Notes: generated by a model not told the origin, from the sequence alone. DNA of 53,480 bases from Thiobacillus sp. (GCA_024709685.1 JANJWF010000039.1:1-53480), one strand, 5' to 3'. Positions 16,024 through 25,373 are shown, numbered from the stretch's first letter. Numbers and translations: made by a program.

Positions 16024-16326
16024 ATGGACACATTCCCGAACGCAAAACCCCAGAGCCCCGGCGAGAGCGCCGCAGCCGAACACGCACGGCGCTCGGTCGA
16101 GGAGGCGCGCGCCAGTGCCCAGAAAGTCGTCTCCCAGGGAAGCGAAGCGCTTCACAGCCGTGCGACACGGACTCGCGAGGCCCTCATCCAGAGGACCGAT
16201 CAGGCGGCGCATTACGTTCAGGAGCAGCCGTTGAAATCACTGCTGATGGCCGCGGCAGCAGGTGCGACGATCGCTCTGCTGGCAGGTGCGCTGAGCCGGC
16301 ATCACGGCCATCACGGGCATTCCTGA
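16024..16326 (+). CDS. DUF883 (ElaB/YqjD-like) membrane-anchored protein
   Basis: 100 residues. A hydrophilic amphipathic helix with many Ala, Glu and Arg (residues 15-65) is followed by QEQPLKSLLMAAAAGATIALLAG, the single C-terminal transmembrane segment typical of ElaB/YqjD/YgaM proteins, and a His-rich tail. In E. coli these proteins tether ribosomes to the inner membrane in stationary phase and are RpoS-dependent. CAGGAGAA serves as ribosome binding site. Confidence 0.87.
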   Translation: MDTFPNAKPQSPGESAAAEHARRSVEEARASAQKVVSQGSEALHSRATRTREALIQRTDQAAHYVQEQPLKSLLMAAAAGATIALLAGALSRHHGHHGHS

Positions 16327-16734
16327 TGCGGCGACAGGTGGGCCGTAGGCGATTCTGCCTCCCCCGTTCCGGGGGCTGCTGGCCCAGCTCACGCTGCTGA
16401 TCGGCTACGCCAGCGCCTACACCGCGTTGCTCAGGCAGGACGCGGCATGTGGCAGGCCCGGCAGTTGCGCAAGCTCGGCTCTGCTATCCACAACACGGTG
16501 CCAACCAAGGCCTCTACCGAAGCCACGCCGATTCGCCGCTTCGGGCCGTCCTACACCCCCTTCGGCCGACGCTGACTGGTCGCGGCAATCTGCCGAACTA
16601 GGCTTGCAGCAAGTCTGGCGCCAATTCGTTTTCGAACGCCCAGCGCCAGGCAGTCGGCAGCGCGCGACCCGATCCGATGCACCGCTGTCAGCAAGCCACC
16701 TCGAAAGGTCGTTGCGACCCGAAAGGAGGAAACG
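16327..16734. other. Intergenic, 408 bases; no recognised gene
   Basis: A hydrophobic stretch reading LLAQLTLLIGYASAYTALL (about 16375-16433) occurs in one plus-strand frame but has no start codon, ribosome binding site or recognised homology. It may be gene debris. Nothing else is supported. Confidence 0.35.
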
Positions 16735-17064
16735 ATGTTCCGCTTGTTCAGAAACTGGGTTCAAAACCAGAAACAGACCCGAAGATTCCACCCGTCCTGG
16801 ATCCTTCTCGTGGTGGTGGTGACGGTCGTCGTCGCCGGCATTATCTGGATTCCTGCCGAATTGATTGCAAGGGCGGAGCACGATGATCGTCCGCCCGCCG
16901 GGAAGCTCCCCGTCGGAGGTGGAAGCTCGTTACCCCGGGAAAAAGCCCCCGCAGGGTACGACCCATGGGCGCCCGCCAAGCCCATCTGGGTGGACCTTTC
17001 CATCCCCGCTGGCAACGGTGTCGCGGGTAGGCGCGCTCGCGCAGAAACGGCGGCCCAAACATAG
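16735..17064 (+). CDS. Uncharacterised single-pass membrane protein
   Basis: 109 residues beginning MFRLFRNWVQNQKQTRRF, with one strong transmembrane helix (about 22-44, ILLVVVVTVVVAGIIWIP), a basic cytoplasmic N-terminus and a proline-rich, probably periplasmic tail. A near-perfect AAAGGAGG lies 8 bases upstream of the ATG, so translation looks efficient. I do not recognise a family. Confidence 0.6.
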   Translation: MFRLFRNWVQNQKQTRRFHPSWILLVVVVTVVVAGIIWIPAELIARAEHDDRPPAGKLPVGGGSSLPREKAPAGYDPWAPAKPIWVDLSIPAGNGVAGRRARAETAAQT

Positions 17065-17203
17065 GCATCGTCTGACAGCAACGTGCGACAACCGCCATTG
17101 AAGCCGCCGGCGCTGTGCAGTCAAATAGGATCACAGCCCGACGCGCCAAAGCCGGAGGTTGTTCTCCGAAACTCTGTAAACCCGATATGCGAAAGGAATC
17201 ACC

Positions 17204-17683
17204 ATGCCCACTTCAAAACAGAAAGACGCGTGCGATCTGCTCGATGCCGACCATAAGGCGGTCAAGAAGATGTTCACCGAATTCGAGGAACTGGCCGAAT
17301 CTCGCGGAGGTCGTGAGAAGAAGCGGATGCTGGCAGACAAGATCTGCCGGGAACTGACCGTGCACGCCCAGATCGAGGAAGAAATCTTCTATCCGGCGGT
17401 TCGCAAGGCCATCAAGGAGGAACTCATGATGAACGAGGCCGAAGTCGAGCACACGACCGCCAAGGAACTGATCTCGCAGATCCGGGGAATGGGGCCGGAC
17501 GATGCGCTTTTCGACGCAAGGGTGATGGTGCTGGGTGAATACATCGACCACCACGTGAAGGAAGAACGCTCCGAGATGTTTCCCAAGGCGCGCGCGAGCA
17601 AAGTCGACCTGATCAGGATGCGCGACGCGCTGCAGTCCCGCAAGGAAGCGCTGATGGCCGGCCTCGAGCAGGCCGCGGCTTGA
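17204..17683 (+). CDS. Hemerythrin HHE-domain protein
   Basis: 159 residues forming a four-helix di-iron bundle. Metal-ligand histidines and glutamates are visible in LLDADHKAVKKMF, VHAQIEEEIFYPAV, EVEHTTAKELI and YIDHHVKEERSEMFP. Members of this family bind oxygen or nitric oxide, or protect and repair iron centres under oxidative and nitrosative stress. It lies among stress-associated genes. AAAGGAA precedes the ATG. Confidence 0.92.
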   Translation: MPTSKQKDACDLLDADHKAVKKMFTEFEELAESRGGREKKRMLADKICRELTVHAQIEEEIFYPAVRKAIKEELMMNEAEVEHTTAKELISQIRGMGPDDALFDARVMVLGEYIDHHVKEERSEMFPKARASKVDLIRMRDALQSRKEALMAGLEQAAA

Positions 17684-17721
17684 CGGTCAACAGGGGGCCC
17701 GCCCCATTCCGGCAGGCCCGT

Positions 17722-18210
17722 TCAGTGCCACTGGATCACACTGATGTGGCCGTTTCCTTCCAGATAGCACTCCTTCACGTCTTTTACGCTGTCGATGCCT
17801 TTTTCACGCAACTGCGCCAGGAGGTCCTCCTCCTGGATGCTTTGGCGCCGCATGTTCCTCCTCTGCAGACGTCCGTCCCTGATCAACAGCAAGGGCGCGG
17901 GGCGGAGCAGTCGCCTCACCGCAGGCACCTTAAAGCTCAGCCAATCCACGAAGTAGTCCCACAAGGCGATCGTGGTGACGAGAATCGCGCCCTCGGTAAA
18001 CGATCGATATTCGCTTGCCATCGCATTCTGGGCGGCATCGGCAATCAGGACCACGACCAGGAGATCGGAAATGCCGAGGCTCCCCGTCTCACGTCTGAGA
18101 ATACGCAACAGGACGAACAGAAACAGGTAGACCAGGGTGCCGCGCAGCACCACCTCCCCGACATGCAGTGAAGGCACGAAGAGCGCTTGCCAGTCGATCG
18201 AACTATTCAT
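17722..18210 (-). CDS. DUF421 (YetF-like) membrane protein
   Basis: 162 residues with hydrophobic helices near 20-38, 45-62 and 75-93, then a soluble C-terminal domain with LLLIRDGRLQRRNMRRQSIQEEDLLAQLREKGI, the hallmark of DUF421/YetF proteins, and ending ISVIQWH. The function is not established; relatives are general-stress membrane proteins. It converges on the hemerythrin gene with a 38-base gap. Confidence 0.86.
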   Translation of the reverse strand: MNSSIDWQALFVPSLHVGEVVLRGTLVYLFLFVLLRILRRETGSLGISDLLVVVLIADAAQNAMASEYRSFTEGAILVTTIALWDYFVDWLSFKVPAVRRLLRPAPLLLIRDGRLQRRNMRRQSIQEEDLLAQLREKGIDSVKDVKECYLEGNGHISVIQWH

Positions 18211-18371
18211 CGCACGCGGAGACGTGCCGGGGTAGCGTTACAGACTGCGGTTGAGGCGGTCGCTGTAGGACGATTCGTTCGGTGCCGGCGACCCATGCGG
18301 TAGATGGTCAGGAGCATACGGCGAGCGGTGGCTGCCCCCTCGAATCGGGGTCGGCGCCAACCCGACAGGAC

Positions 18372-18587
18372 TCAATGAAACCAGTCGTCGTTTGCCCGCT
18401 CTTGCCATGCCTCGACCTGCTTTTCGGCATCGTCGCGCGACAGGCCGTAGCGTTCCTGGAGTTTTCCGGTGAGCTGGTCCCGGCGACCGCTGATGGCGTC
18501 GAAATCGTCATCGGTGAGCTCGCCCCACTGTTCCTTGAGCTTTCCCTTAACCTGCTTCCAATTGCCTTCGATGATGTCCCAGTTCAT
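18372..18587 (-). CDS. CsbD-family stress protein
   Basis: 71 residues matching the CsbD/YjbJ family from end to end: [43 protein letters not shown] and EAEKQV-like helices. These small acidic helical proteins accumulate in stationary phase and osmotic stress; no molecular function is known. GGAGAGAA serves as ribosome binding site. Confidence 0.93.
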   Translation of the reverse strand: MNWDIIEGNWKQVKGKLKEQWGELTDDDFDAISGRRDQLTGKLQERYGLSRDDAEKQVEAWQERANDDWFH

Positions 18588-18650
18588 GTTTCTCTCCTTT
18601 TGCGTAGGCGAAACCTGCGCACCGGAAAAGGATCGGCTGCGCGACGTGGA

Positions 18651-18971
18651 CTATGGCCGGACGATGATGTCGTTCTTGACGGCTTTCACGTTCGGCACCT
18701 GGCGTGCGATCGATTCAGCCGTGGAACGCTCGGTCTCGCTCTTGGCAAAGCCTGAAAGCTGGACGGTGCCGTGAAACGTTTCGACATTGATCGCCATGAC
18801 ACTGACTGCCGGATTTTCCGCAAAACGTGCCTTCACCTGGGTGGTGATCGCCGTATCGTCGACCGCCTGGCCGACGGTGGATTGGTCGCGCATCACCGTA
18901 CAGCCAGCCATTCCAGCTCCCAGAAGCACCGACGCCAGGAGGCCTGCACCAAAATATTTAATCGTATTCAT
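18651..18971 (-). CDS. BON-domain lipoprotein
   Basis: 106 residues. A signal with lipobox GAGMAGC (acylated Cys24) is followed by one BON domain (residues about 40-106: DDTAITTQVKARFAENP, then INVETFHGTVQLSGFAKSE and VPNVKAVKNDIIV). BON proteins of the OsmY/DolP type bind membranes and stabilise the outer membrane. The frame opens at 19076, but the signal peptide and AAAGGAAA ribosome site fix the start at 18971. Confidence 0.92.
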   Translation of the reverse strand: MNTIKYFGAGLLASVLLGAGMAGCTVMRDQSTVGQAVDDTAITTQVKARFAENPAVSVMAINVETFHGTVQLSGFAKSETERSTAESIARQVPNVKAVKNDIIVRP

Positions 18972-19186
18972 GATGTTTCCTTTTTCAGGTTGAAGAAGCA
19001 GGTGAAAAACCGCGGTGCCCAGCGGGGAAGCCCCAGGCCGGCCAGCATCATCGCCGGTACCCGAATGGATAGCCATGTCGCAACATTAGGCTGAGCAGGA
19101 TCGCGGCGGTATAAGAGGTCAACGCGTCAGCGTGTAGGAATTGAGGAAACCCGGCCCGCTCGAGGCAGCGGTTCCTCCCTCGCCGA

Positions 19187-20344
19187 TCAGTCGCCCATGA
19201 ACTCGCCGACAGACTTGAATTCATCGACGTGGTCGCAAACCGATTTGATCGCGATCATGACGGGCATGCCGAGCAGGAGTCCCCATGCGCCCCATAGCCA
19301 GCCCCAGAACAGGAGGCCGGCAAACACCACCACCGCATTCATGCGGCTGGCACGGCCGCTCAGCCACGGCATCAGCAGGTAGCCTTCCAGACTGTTGATG
19401 GCCAGCGAGATCGCGCCGACGGTAAGCGTCATGCCGAGAGTGCCGAATTGCAGGAACGCCAGCAGCACCGCCCCGCCGGTGATGAAGATCGGACCCAGAT
19501 ACGGAATGAAATTGAGCACGGCGGCCGCCACGCCCCACACTGCCGCGTCTTCCATACCGATCCAAAGGAACGCAAGCCAGGTAGCGATGCCGAGCAAAAC
19601 ACTCACGAATACCTGGATCAGTAGATACCTCTGCATCTGGATGCCAATTTCGTTCAGCATCTGCACGGTAATTTTTTTTCTGCTCAGGGTGGGCCCCGAC
19701 AGCTTGACCAGCTTTCGCCGGAAGGTGTCACCGCTGACCATCAGGAAGTAGGCCAGAAACAGCACCACGACCGACAGGCTGGCGAATGAAAGCACCCCCA
19801 TAGTGCCGTTCCATAGATAGTCCCGGATATCGAGCCTGGGTTTCTCGATCTGTACCCGCGTCACGCCACGCGGGACAGCAGGCGCGGTCGCCGTCGTTTC
19901 GCTCGCCGCATTCTCAATCTCCTCGGCCGCTTGCTGCATCTTTTCGATCGCTCCGCTGGAGCCTACCCATTCCCTGCCAAGGGTCTGCCTGAATTTCTGC
20001 ACCGCGTCGGGCAGGGTTTCGATCATGCTGGCAGCCTCGTCCTTGAGCGAATTGGCCAGCGTGCCGACCCCGCCCACGAACACAAGCAGCAACAAGGCCG
20101 CGCCAATGGATCGGGGGATGTGCCACGTGTGCATGCGATCGACCAGGGGAGACAGCGCATAGCTCACGATCACGCCGACCACCAGCGGGATGAATACCGT
20201 CTCCGCCCAATCCAGAATGAAGATGAACGCAAACACGGTCAGCAAAATCAGCGGAACGTTGTGGGCCTCGGTCGGAATCCGCGTGGCCACCGGGGCGTCC
20301 GAAGCCTCGGGTTTTTCGGCCGCGCTGCCTTCAGCGACAATCAT
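19187..20344 (-). CDS. AI-2E/PerM-family permease
   Basis: 385 residues (398 if the ATG at 20383 is used). This is the PerM/UPF0118 family, with about eight transmembrane segments in the usual pattern: two near the N-terminus (LILLTVFAFIFILDWAETVFIPLVVGV), a long periplasmic stretch, then the C-terminal block with FIPYLGPIFITGGAVLLAFLQFG and SLAINSLEGYLLMPWLSGRASRMN. Proposed substrates (autoinducer-2, Na+/H+) vary, and none can be read from sequence. The ATG at 20344 overlaps the TGA of the AsmA-like remnant (ATGA), which favours that start and an ancestral operon. Confidence 0.9.
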   Translation of the reverse strand: MIVAEGSAAEKPEASDAPVATRIPTEAHNVPLILLTVFAFIFILDWAETVFIPLVVGVIVSYALSPLVDRMHTWHIPRSIGAALLLLVFVGGVGTLANSLKDEAASMIETLPDAVQKFRQTLGREWVGSSGAIEKMQQAAEEIENAASETTATAPAVPRGVTRVQIEKPRLDIRDYLWNGTMGVLSFASLSVVVLFLAYFLMVSGDTFRRKLVKLSGPTLSRKKITVQMLNEIGIQMQRYLLIQVFVSVLLGIATWLAFLWIGMEDAAVWGVAAAVLNFIPYLGPIFITGGAVLLAFLQFGTLGMTLTVGAISLAINSLEGYLLMPWLSGRASRMNAVVVFAGLLFWGWLWGAWGLLLGMPVMIAIKSVCDHVDEFKSVGEFMGD

Positions 20345-20757
20345 TGCGTCGCCGCCTTCGCTTCCGCGATCAATTTCCGGCATCGGCTGTCAGCCGCGGT
20401 GCTCGCTTCGATGACTGCGGCCAGCGCCAGCGCCGGATTGATGACGCCCAGCGCCACCGCACCAAGGCCGCGCAGCGCCAGCTTGCCCTTGTCCAGATCG
20501 ATTTCGGGATCGGCCAATGAACCCCGCACATGGATCGGCGGGCCCCACCAGGCTCGCTTTCTTCGACTTCGGGGCGATATCGAGGTCGAGCTTTTCCTGC
20601 TCGAGGTCGATCCGGCCGCTACCTTCGATACGGACGATATCGGTGTCGAGCATCAGCGTACGCGCCTCCATGAGGTCGTCTTTCACGCCGAAATCCGCAA
20701 CCCCGCAGCGTATCCGGATGTCCTCGTCGCCGGTTAGCTTGAGCTGCAACATTACGA
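20341..20757 (-). pseudogene. AsmA-like protein, C-terminal remnant with frameshift
   Basis: One minus-strand frame encodes LKLTGDEDIRIRCGVADFGVKD and then GSGRIDLEQEKLDLDIAPKSKKASL. The next frame takes over with PPIHVRGSLADPEIDLDKG and runs to the TGA at 20341. Together they reproduce the conserved C-terminal part of AsmA-family outer-membrane-lipid-transport proteins (RGxxxxPxIxxDxG). The frameshift lies near 20545. The 5' end is lost beyond about 20757, so several hundred residues are missing. Confidence 0.72.
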
Positions 20758-20832
20758 ATGCCTTCTTCCACGGATGCGGAACAAGGATTCCCCCGATCCT
20801 TCGGGTGGGATGCGGAAACCGCGTGGCGGCGC

Positions 20833-21225
20833 TCACTGGCGATATTTCGTCTTCGCGTCGGCGATGCACGTATCCTTGGCGTTGCCGGAAAGCGCGTCGC
20901 ATTTTTCTTTCGCAGCCTTGTATTCCGCCTTCATCTGCTCGTCGCCGGCCTCGGCCCGCGCCTTGGTGGATTTCTCCTGCGCCCTGGCCTCTGACTTGGC
21001 TTTGGTGTAATTCGCCTTGGCTTCCTTCTCGCAAACGTCCTTCGCGTTTCCGGACATGCGATCGCATCGTTCCTTGGCAGTTTCGTAGTTTTTCTTCGCC
21101 GTGTCCTTCGCGGCGTCGTAGCGGTTTTCCGCGCGGTCCTTCATCGCATCTTCCGAGCCGGCCGCGTAGGCCGGGCCCATGGTTGCAAGGCTCAGGGCAA
21201 GAAAAAGGGCTGTGTGAAGTTTCAT
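20833..21225 (-). CDS. Periplasmic Lys/Ala-rich protein with a duplicated Cys-pair motif
   Basis: 130 residues. A signal peptide (MKLHTALFLALSLATMGPAYA, cleaved after about residue 21) is followed by a charged helical region. The motif C-(D)-x-x-SGNAKD-x-C occurs twice (Cys54/Cys65 and Cys109/Cys120), each within a KE(R/K)C...Y repeat, suggesting two helical hairpins closed by disulfides. I recognise no characterised family. GGAGCAAC precedes the ATG. The reading frame is open upstream to 21777, but the signal peptide marks the start. Confidence 0.8.
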   Translation of the reverse strand: MKLHTALFLALSLATMGPAYAAGSEDAMKDRAENRYDAAKDTAKKNYETAKERCDRMSGNAKDVCEKEAKANYTKAKSEARAQEKSTKARAEAGDEQMKAEYKAAKEKCDALSGNAKDTCIADAKTKYRQ

Positions 21226-21445
21226 TTGTTGCTCCTCGTGTTGGGTAAAGGCTCGCTGATCAGCCGAATAAAATCCGGCATGTGGGCAATCTAGCGCTCC
21301 GCCATCGGCGGGCGATATCCGAAGCCACTGAGAAACGTGTAGGTCTTGGGGAGTGCTGCTGTAGGTCGATGCTGACGGCACCCGCTCCGACAGTCGGAGA
21401 CGATTGCGAGCTCGCGCAAGACGTATCCGAAAACCGCTGGGACCG

Positions 21446-21865
21446 TTATGGCCGCGGAGATCCCGGTTCGCGGTCGAAGCTCGGCAGCAGGCGGGCGAAG
21501 AGTTCGATCGCCTGTGCGCCGCCGGCCTGCTCGATGCGATCCAGACTGTCGTCGTAGCACAACGCGTAGCCAAGGCTGCTTCGGCTAAGCGGGGACGGGT
21601 CGCGGAGGACACCTTCGTGGAGCAGCCTGAAATCGGTGTGGCGGGGGTCCGCGCGGATGCGGTCAGCCAACGCGCGTACCGGCGCGGCTTCGCCTGCCAG
21701 GTATTGGCAGAAACGCAAGCCGTCGAACACGAGCAGGCTGCGAATTCGCTGCGCCTGATTTTTCTGACGCGCAGCACGCACGATCTCGGCGACGCATAGC
21801 GGCGTGGTATCGGAGGAAAGACGGCTCAGATAGAGCAGCTGATAGCGTTCCGCCACGGGCGTCAA
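21446..21865 (-). CDS. BLUF-domain blue-light photoreceptor
   Basis: 139 residues with a single FAD-binding BLUF domain. The photocycle residues are in place: Tyr12 in LLYLSRLS, Asn36 in QKNQAQRI, and Gln54 in LRFCQYLAGE. There is no fused output domain, so it acts as a short PixD/BlrB-type BLUF protein that signals by protein contact. The last 25 residues (LLPSFDREPGSPRP) form a short C-terminal cap. Its partner is unknown; the nearest genes are the Cys-pair protein and divergent copA. Confidence 0.88.
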   Translation of the reverse strand: MTPVAERYQLLYLSRLSSDTTPLCVAEIVRAARQKNQAQRIRSLLVFDGLRFCQYLAGEAAPVRALADRIRADPRHTDFRLLHEGVLRDPSPLSRSSLGYALCYDDSLDRIEQAGGAQAIELFARLLPSFDREPGSPRP

Positions 21866-21952
21866 TCAGGAGGGGCAGAACCTAACCATAGGTACTGGCT
21901 GAAATAACCACAATAAAGGAAATGGCAAGTCTGTGGCGCTGGCTCTGTCCCC

Positions 21953-21983
21953 TGGACTTACCATGTCCTTGCCATGTTAAGGT
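21953..21983 (+). promoter_or_regulatory. MerR-family-type promoter of copA (19-bp spacer)
   Basis: TGGACT (21953-21958) and TAAGGT (21978-21983) are separated by exactly 19 bp, the over-long spacing used by MerR-type metal regulators such as CueR. The spacer holds an imperfect dyad (ACTTACCATG ... CATGTTAAGGT). The copA ATG follows 40 bases on. No MerR-family gene is present in the window. Confidence 0.6.
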
Positions 21984-22022
21984 CTGTAGTTCACTTTCCC
22001 GGTACTGATCAGGAGTATCGAC

Positions 22023-24443
22023 ATGAATCCGTCTTTATCCGTAGGCATCCAGGGCATGACCTGCGCCAGTTGCGCCGCACGCATCGAAAAAGTGCTGAAG
22101 CAGCTGCCGGGCGTGACCGACGCCACGGTCAACCTGGCGACCGAGACGGCTACGGTTTCGGGCACGACCGACCTGGCGTCGGTGCAGCGTGCGATCGAGA
22201 AGGCCGGGTTCAGCGTGCCCACCGAATCGGTCACCCTCGACATCACCGGCATGACTTGCGCGAGCTGTTCGGCGCGCGTGGAAAAGGCCCTGAGCACACT
22301 GCCCGGGGTACTCGAGGCGAGCGTCAACCTGGCCACCGAGCGGGCGACGGTCAAGCGGGTGCAAGGCACCTCGACCGCCGCGCTGATCGCGGCCGTGGAG
22401 CGCGCGGGGTACGGCGCGCAACTGCCCCGCGCAGCCGGCGAACCCGCAGCTGCGCCGGCGCGTGGGCTGCCCGACTGGTGGCCGGTGGCGCTGGCGATGG
22501 GCCTGTCGCTGCCGCTGATGGCGCCGATGCTCGCCAGCCTGGCCGGCGTCCACTGGATGCTGCCCGGCTGGCTGCAATGGCTGCTGGCGACACCGGTGCA
22601 GTTCTGGCTCGGTGCACGCTTCTACCGCGCCGGCTGGAAGGCGCTGCGCGCCGGCAGCGGCAACATGGACCTCCTGGTGGCGGTGGGCACCAGTGCGGCG
22701 TACGGCCTCTCCGTGTATCTGCTGCTCAGCGGCGCCGACGCCATGCACCTGTACTTCGAGGCGTCGGCGGTGGTGATCAGCCTGGTGCTGCTCGGCAAAT
22801 GGCTGGAGGCGCGCGCCAAGCGCCAGACCACCGCGGCGATCCGTGCCCTGCAGGCCTTGCGCCCGCTCACCGCCCGCGTGCGTCTCGACGGCGTCGACCG
22901 CGATCTGCCGATCGACGCGATCCGGGTCGGCGATGTGGTGGTGATCCGCCCGGGTGAGCGGGTGCCGGTGGACGGGGTGATCGAGGAAGGGAGCAGCCAG
23001 GTCGACGAGTCCATGCTCACCGGCGAATCGCTGCCTGTCGACAAGCAGGCGGGCGACGCGGTCACCGGCGGCGCGATCAACGCCCACGGCGTGCTGGTCG
23101 CGCGCACCACCGCGGTAGGCGCCGAGACCACGCTTGCCCGCATCATCCGCCTGGTCGAAGACGCGCAGGCGGCCAAGGCGCCGATCCAGCGGCTGGTCGA
23201 CAAGGTGAGCGCGGTGTTCGTGCCGGTGGTGATGGTCGTCGCGCTGGTGACCTTCATCGGCTGGTGGGCGCTGGGCGACGATACCGAACAGGCCATCCTC
23301 AACGCAGTGGCCGTGCTGGTGATCGCCTGCCCGTGTGCGCTGGGGCTTGCCACCCCGACCGCGATCATGGCGGGCACCGGCGTCGCCGCACGCCACGGCA
23401 TCCTGATCAAGGACGCGGAAGCGCTGGAACTGGCGCACAAGGTCGGCACCGTGGTATTCGACAAGACCGGCACGCTCACCGACGGCACGCCGCACGTGAC
23501 GGCGTGCGTGGCGCTGAAGGACTCCGATCCGCCAGGCGGAGAAGCCACTGTGGAATCGTGCGCGGCGGGCGGCAGCGAGGGAAAAGAGGCGCTGGCGATC
23601 GCTGCCGGCCTGCAGACCGGCAGCGAACATCCGCTGGCGCGCGCGGTCCTGGCCGAAGCCAAAACGGCAGGCGTCGAGCCTCTGCCCGCGCGTGCCCAGC
23701 AGGCGCTGCCGGGGCGCGGTGTCGCCGCCGAGGTGAACGGCGAACTGCACTGGCTGGGCAGCCGTCGTCTGATGCAGGACAACGACATCGACACCACTGC
23801 GCTCGACACCCTGGCCGCCGAGCAGGAAACCGCGGGCCGCAGCGTGTCGTGGCTGGCGCGTGCCGGCGACCGCCGCGCCCTCGCCTTCATGGCCTTCGGC
23901 GACGCGGTCAAGCCGAGCGCTGCACGTGCCGTCGCCAAACTCAAGGCACAGGGTATCGCGACCGTGATGCTCAGCGGCGACAACCGCGGCGCTGCGCAGG
24001 CGGCCGCAGCGGTGCTCGGTATCGACCAGGTGCTTGCCGAGGTGCTGCCGGCCGACAAGGCTGCGCACGTAAGTGAGCTCAAGCGCGCGGGCAAGACGGT
24101 GGCGATGGTGGGCGACGGCGTCAACGACGCGCCGGCGCTCGCCGCTGCCGATGTCGGCATCGCCATGTCATCCGGCAGCGACGTCGCCATGCACACCGCC
24201 GGCATCACGCTGATGCGTGGCGATCCCGCGCTGGTGGCCGACGCCATCGATATTTCCAGACGCACCTACGGCAAGATCCGGCAGAATCTGTTCTGGGCCT
24301 TCGTCTACAACGTGGTCGGGATTCCGCTCGCGGCGGCGGGCCTTTTGAACCCGGTGATCGCCGGCGCTGCGATGGCATTCTCCAGCGTCAGCGTGGTGAC
24401 CAACGCGCTCACGCTCAAGCGCTGGAAGCCGGCGGTCGACTGA
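22023..24443 (+). CDS. copA: Copper-exporting P1B-type ATPase
   Basis: An 806-residue inner-membrane Cu(I) exporter. Two N-terminal heavy-metal-binding domains each carry GMTCASC (near residues 12-18 and 79-85). The transmembrane metal site is the CPC motif (IACPCALG, about residue 436). The actuator has MLTGES, the phosphorylation site is DKTGTLT (about residue 480), and the hinge is [10 protein letters not shown] (about residue 697). Length and order are normal. AGGAGTATC supplies the ribosome binding site. It is probably copper-induced through the MerR-type promoter just upstream. Confidence 0.96.
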   Translation: MNPSLSVGIQGMTCASCAARIEKVLKQLPGVTDATVNLATETATVSGTTDLASVQRAIEKAGFSVPTESVTLDITGMTCASCSARVEKALSTLPGVLEASVNLATERATVKRVQGTSTAALIAAVERAGYGAQLPRAAGEPAAAPARGLPDWWPVALAMGLSLPLMAPMLASLAGVHWMLPGWLQWLLATPVQFWLGARFYRAGWKALRAGSGNMDLLVAVGTSAAYGLSVYLLLSGADAMHLYFEASAVVISLVLLGKWLEARAKRQTTAAIRALQALRPLTARVRLDGVDRDLPIDAIRVGDVVVIRPGERVPVDGVIEEGSSQVDESMLTGESLPVDKQAGDAVTGGAINAHGVLVARTTAVGAETTLARIIRLVEDAQAAKAPIQRLVDKVSAVFVPVVMVVALVTFIGWWALGDDTEQAILNAVAVLVIACPCALGLATPTAIMAGTGVAARHGILIKDAEALELAHKVGTVVFDKTGTLTDGTPHVTACVALKDSDPPGGEATVESCAAGGSEGKEALAIAAGLQTGSEHPLARAVLAEAKTAGVEPLPARAQQALPGRGVAAEVNGELHWLGSRRLMQDNDIDTTALDTLAAEQETAGRSVSWLARAGDRRALAFMAFGDAVKPSAARAVAKLKAQGIATVMLSGDNRGAAQAAAAVLGIDQVLAEVLPADKAAHVSELKRAGKTVAMVGDGVNDAPALAAADVGIAMSSGSDVAMHTAGITLMRGDPALVADAIDISRRTYGKIRQNLFWAFVYNVVGIPLAAAGLLNPVIAGAAMAFSSVSVVTNALTLKRWKPAVD

Positions 24444-24458
24444 CCGCGGGCACGTCTG

Positions 24459-25208
24459 TCATGGATTGCGGAGGCGCCCTTCCCAGTCGTACTCCACCGG
24501 GATCACCAACTGCGCACGCACCGCGCGGCCGTTCCTCTGGGCCGGGGCGAAACGGGCGTCGCGAAACGCGTGGATGGCCGACTCGTCGAACACCCCCGGC
24601 GGAGCCGAGCTGACGACGTCGATCTCGCTGACGCGGCCATCGGCCTCCAGCTTCAACTGCAGGACCACCCTTCCCGACAGCCGCTGGCGGTCGGCGTCGT
24701 AGGGATAGTCCGGCTCGATTTCACGCAGTGCGCGCGGCTGCACGTCAAGATCCCGCACGCTGTAATAGGTGAGGTCGATCGCACTGGTGATCGCCGCGGC
24801 CGGCGTGGGAGGTGCCACGGGGGCGGAGGAGCCATGCGCTTCGGCGACGGACTCGCCCGTGAGCGTCTCGATCGCCGGACCGGTTTCCGCGACTGCCGGC
24901 CCGGCCGGAATCGCCGCGGGCGGCGCCCCCCCGGCCGGCTCGCTCGGCGCGAGCTGCGGCACCGCAAGATCCGGTATATCGTCCGGCGTTTTCACCCCGG
25001 TCAGGGGTGGGGTCTCTGCCGCGACGGGTGCGGTATGCGCCGGCACCAGCCGGGCCTCGATCGCCGGCTCACCCACGTTCACCCCCGCCGGCGGCGCCAC
25101 CTGCACCAGCGCGATCAGCGCCGCATGCAGCCCCAGCGAAATCCATATCGCCGCCAGCGGCCGCCGTAGCCGCGCGGGCATCGCGGGTTCGTCGAGCGGT
25201 GCGCTCAC
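24459..25208 (-). CDS. TonB-like energy transducer
   Basis: 249 residues: a short basic N-terminus, one signal-anchor helix (about 18-38, LAAIWISLGLHAALIALVQV), a long Pro/Ala-rich periplasmic spacer, and a C-terminal TonB domain (residues about 160-245: YPYDADRQRLSGRVVLQLKLEADGRVSEIDVV, then AFRDARFAPAQRNGRAV). It would couple proton motive force to outer-membrane receptors, but no exbB, exbD or receptor gene is adjacent. It converges on copA with a 15-base gap. Confidence 0.88.
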   Translation of the reverse strand: MSAPLDEPAMPARLRRPLAAIWISLGLHAALIALVQVAPPAGVNVGEPAIEARLVPAHTAPVAAETPPLTGVKTPDDIPDLAVPQLAPSEPAGGAPPAAIPAGPAVAETGPAIETLTGESVAEAHGSSAPVAPPTPAAAITSAIDLTYYSVRDLDVQPRALREIEPDYPYDADRQRLSGRVVLQLKLEADGRVSEIDVVSSAPPGVFDESAIHAFRDARFAPAQRNGRAVRAQLVIPVEYDWEGRLRNP

Positions 25209-25373
25209 CGGAATTGAAGCGCCGCAGGGTGCATGTATCCATCAGGGTATTGATGCCCGGAGGGCTGTGCACACCCCCCCAGGTATTCATGCCCCCGGGG
25301 GTACTTTTTGACTGCGCAGGCGCACCGGTACGCTGACCTAGAATGGGGGCCATAAAAACGACAGGAGCAGACC

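Noticed and set aside
22035-24265. Very long minus-strand frames opposite copA (677 and 547 codons)
   Set aside because: copA has all family motifs across the whole span. The antisense frames show no family features and arise from GC bias.
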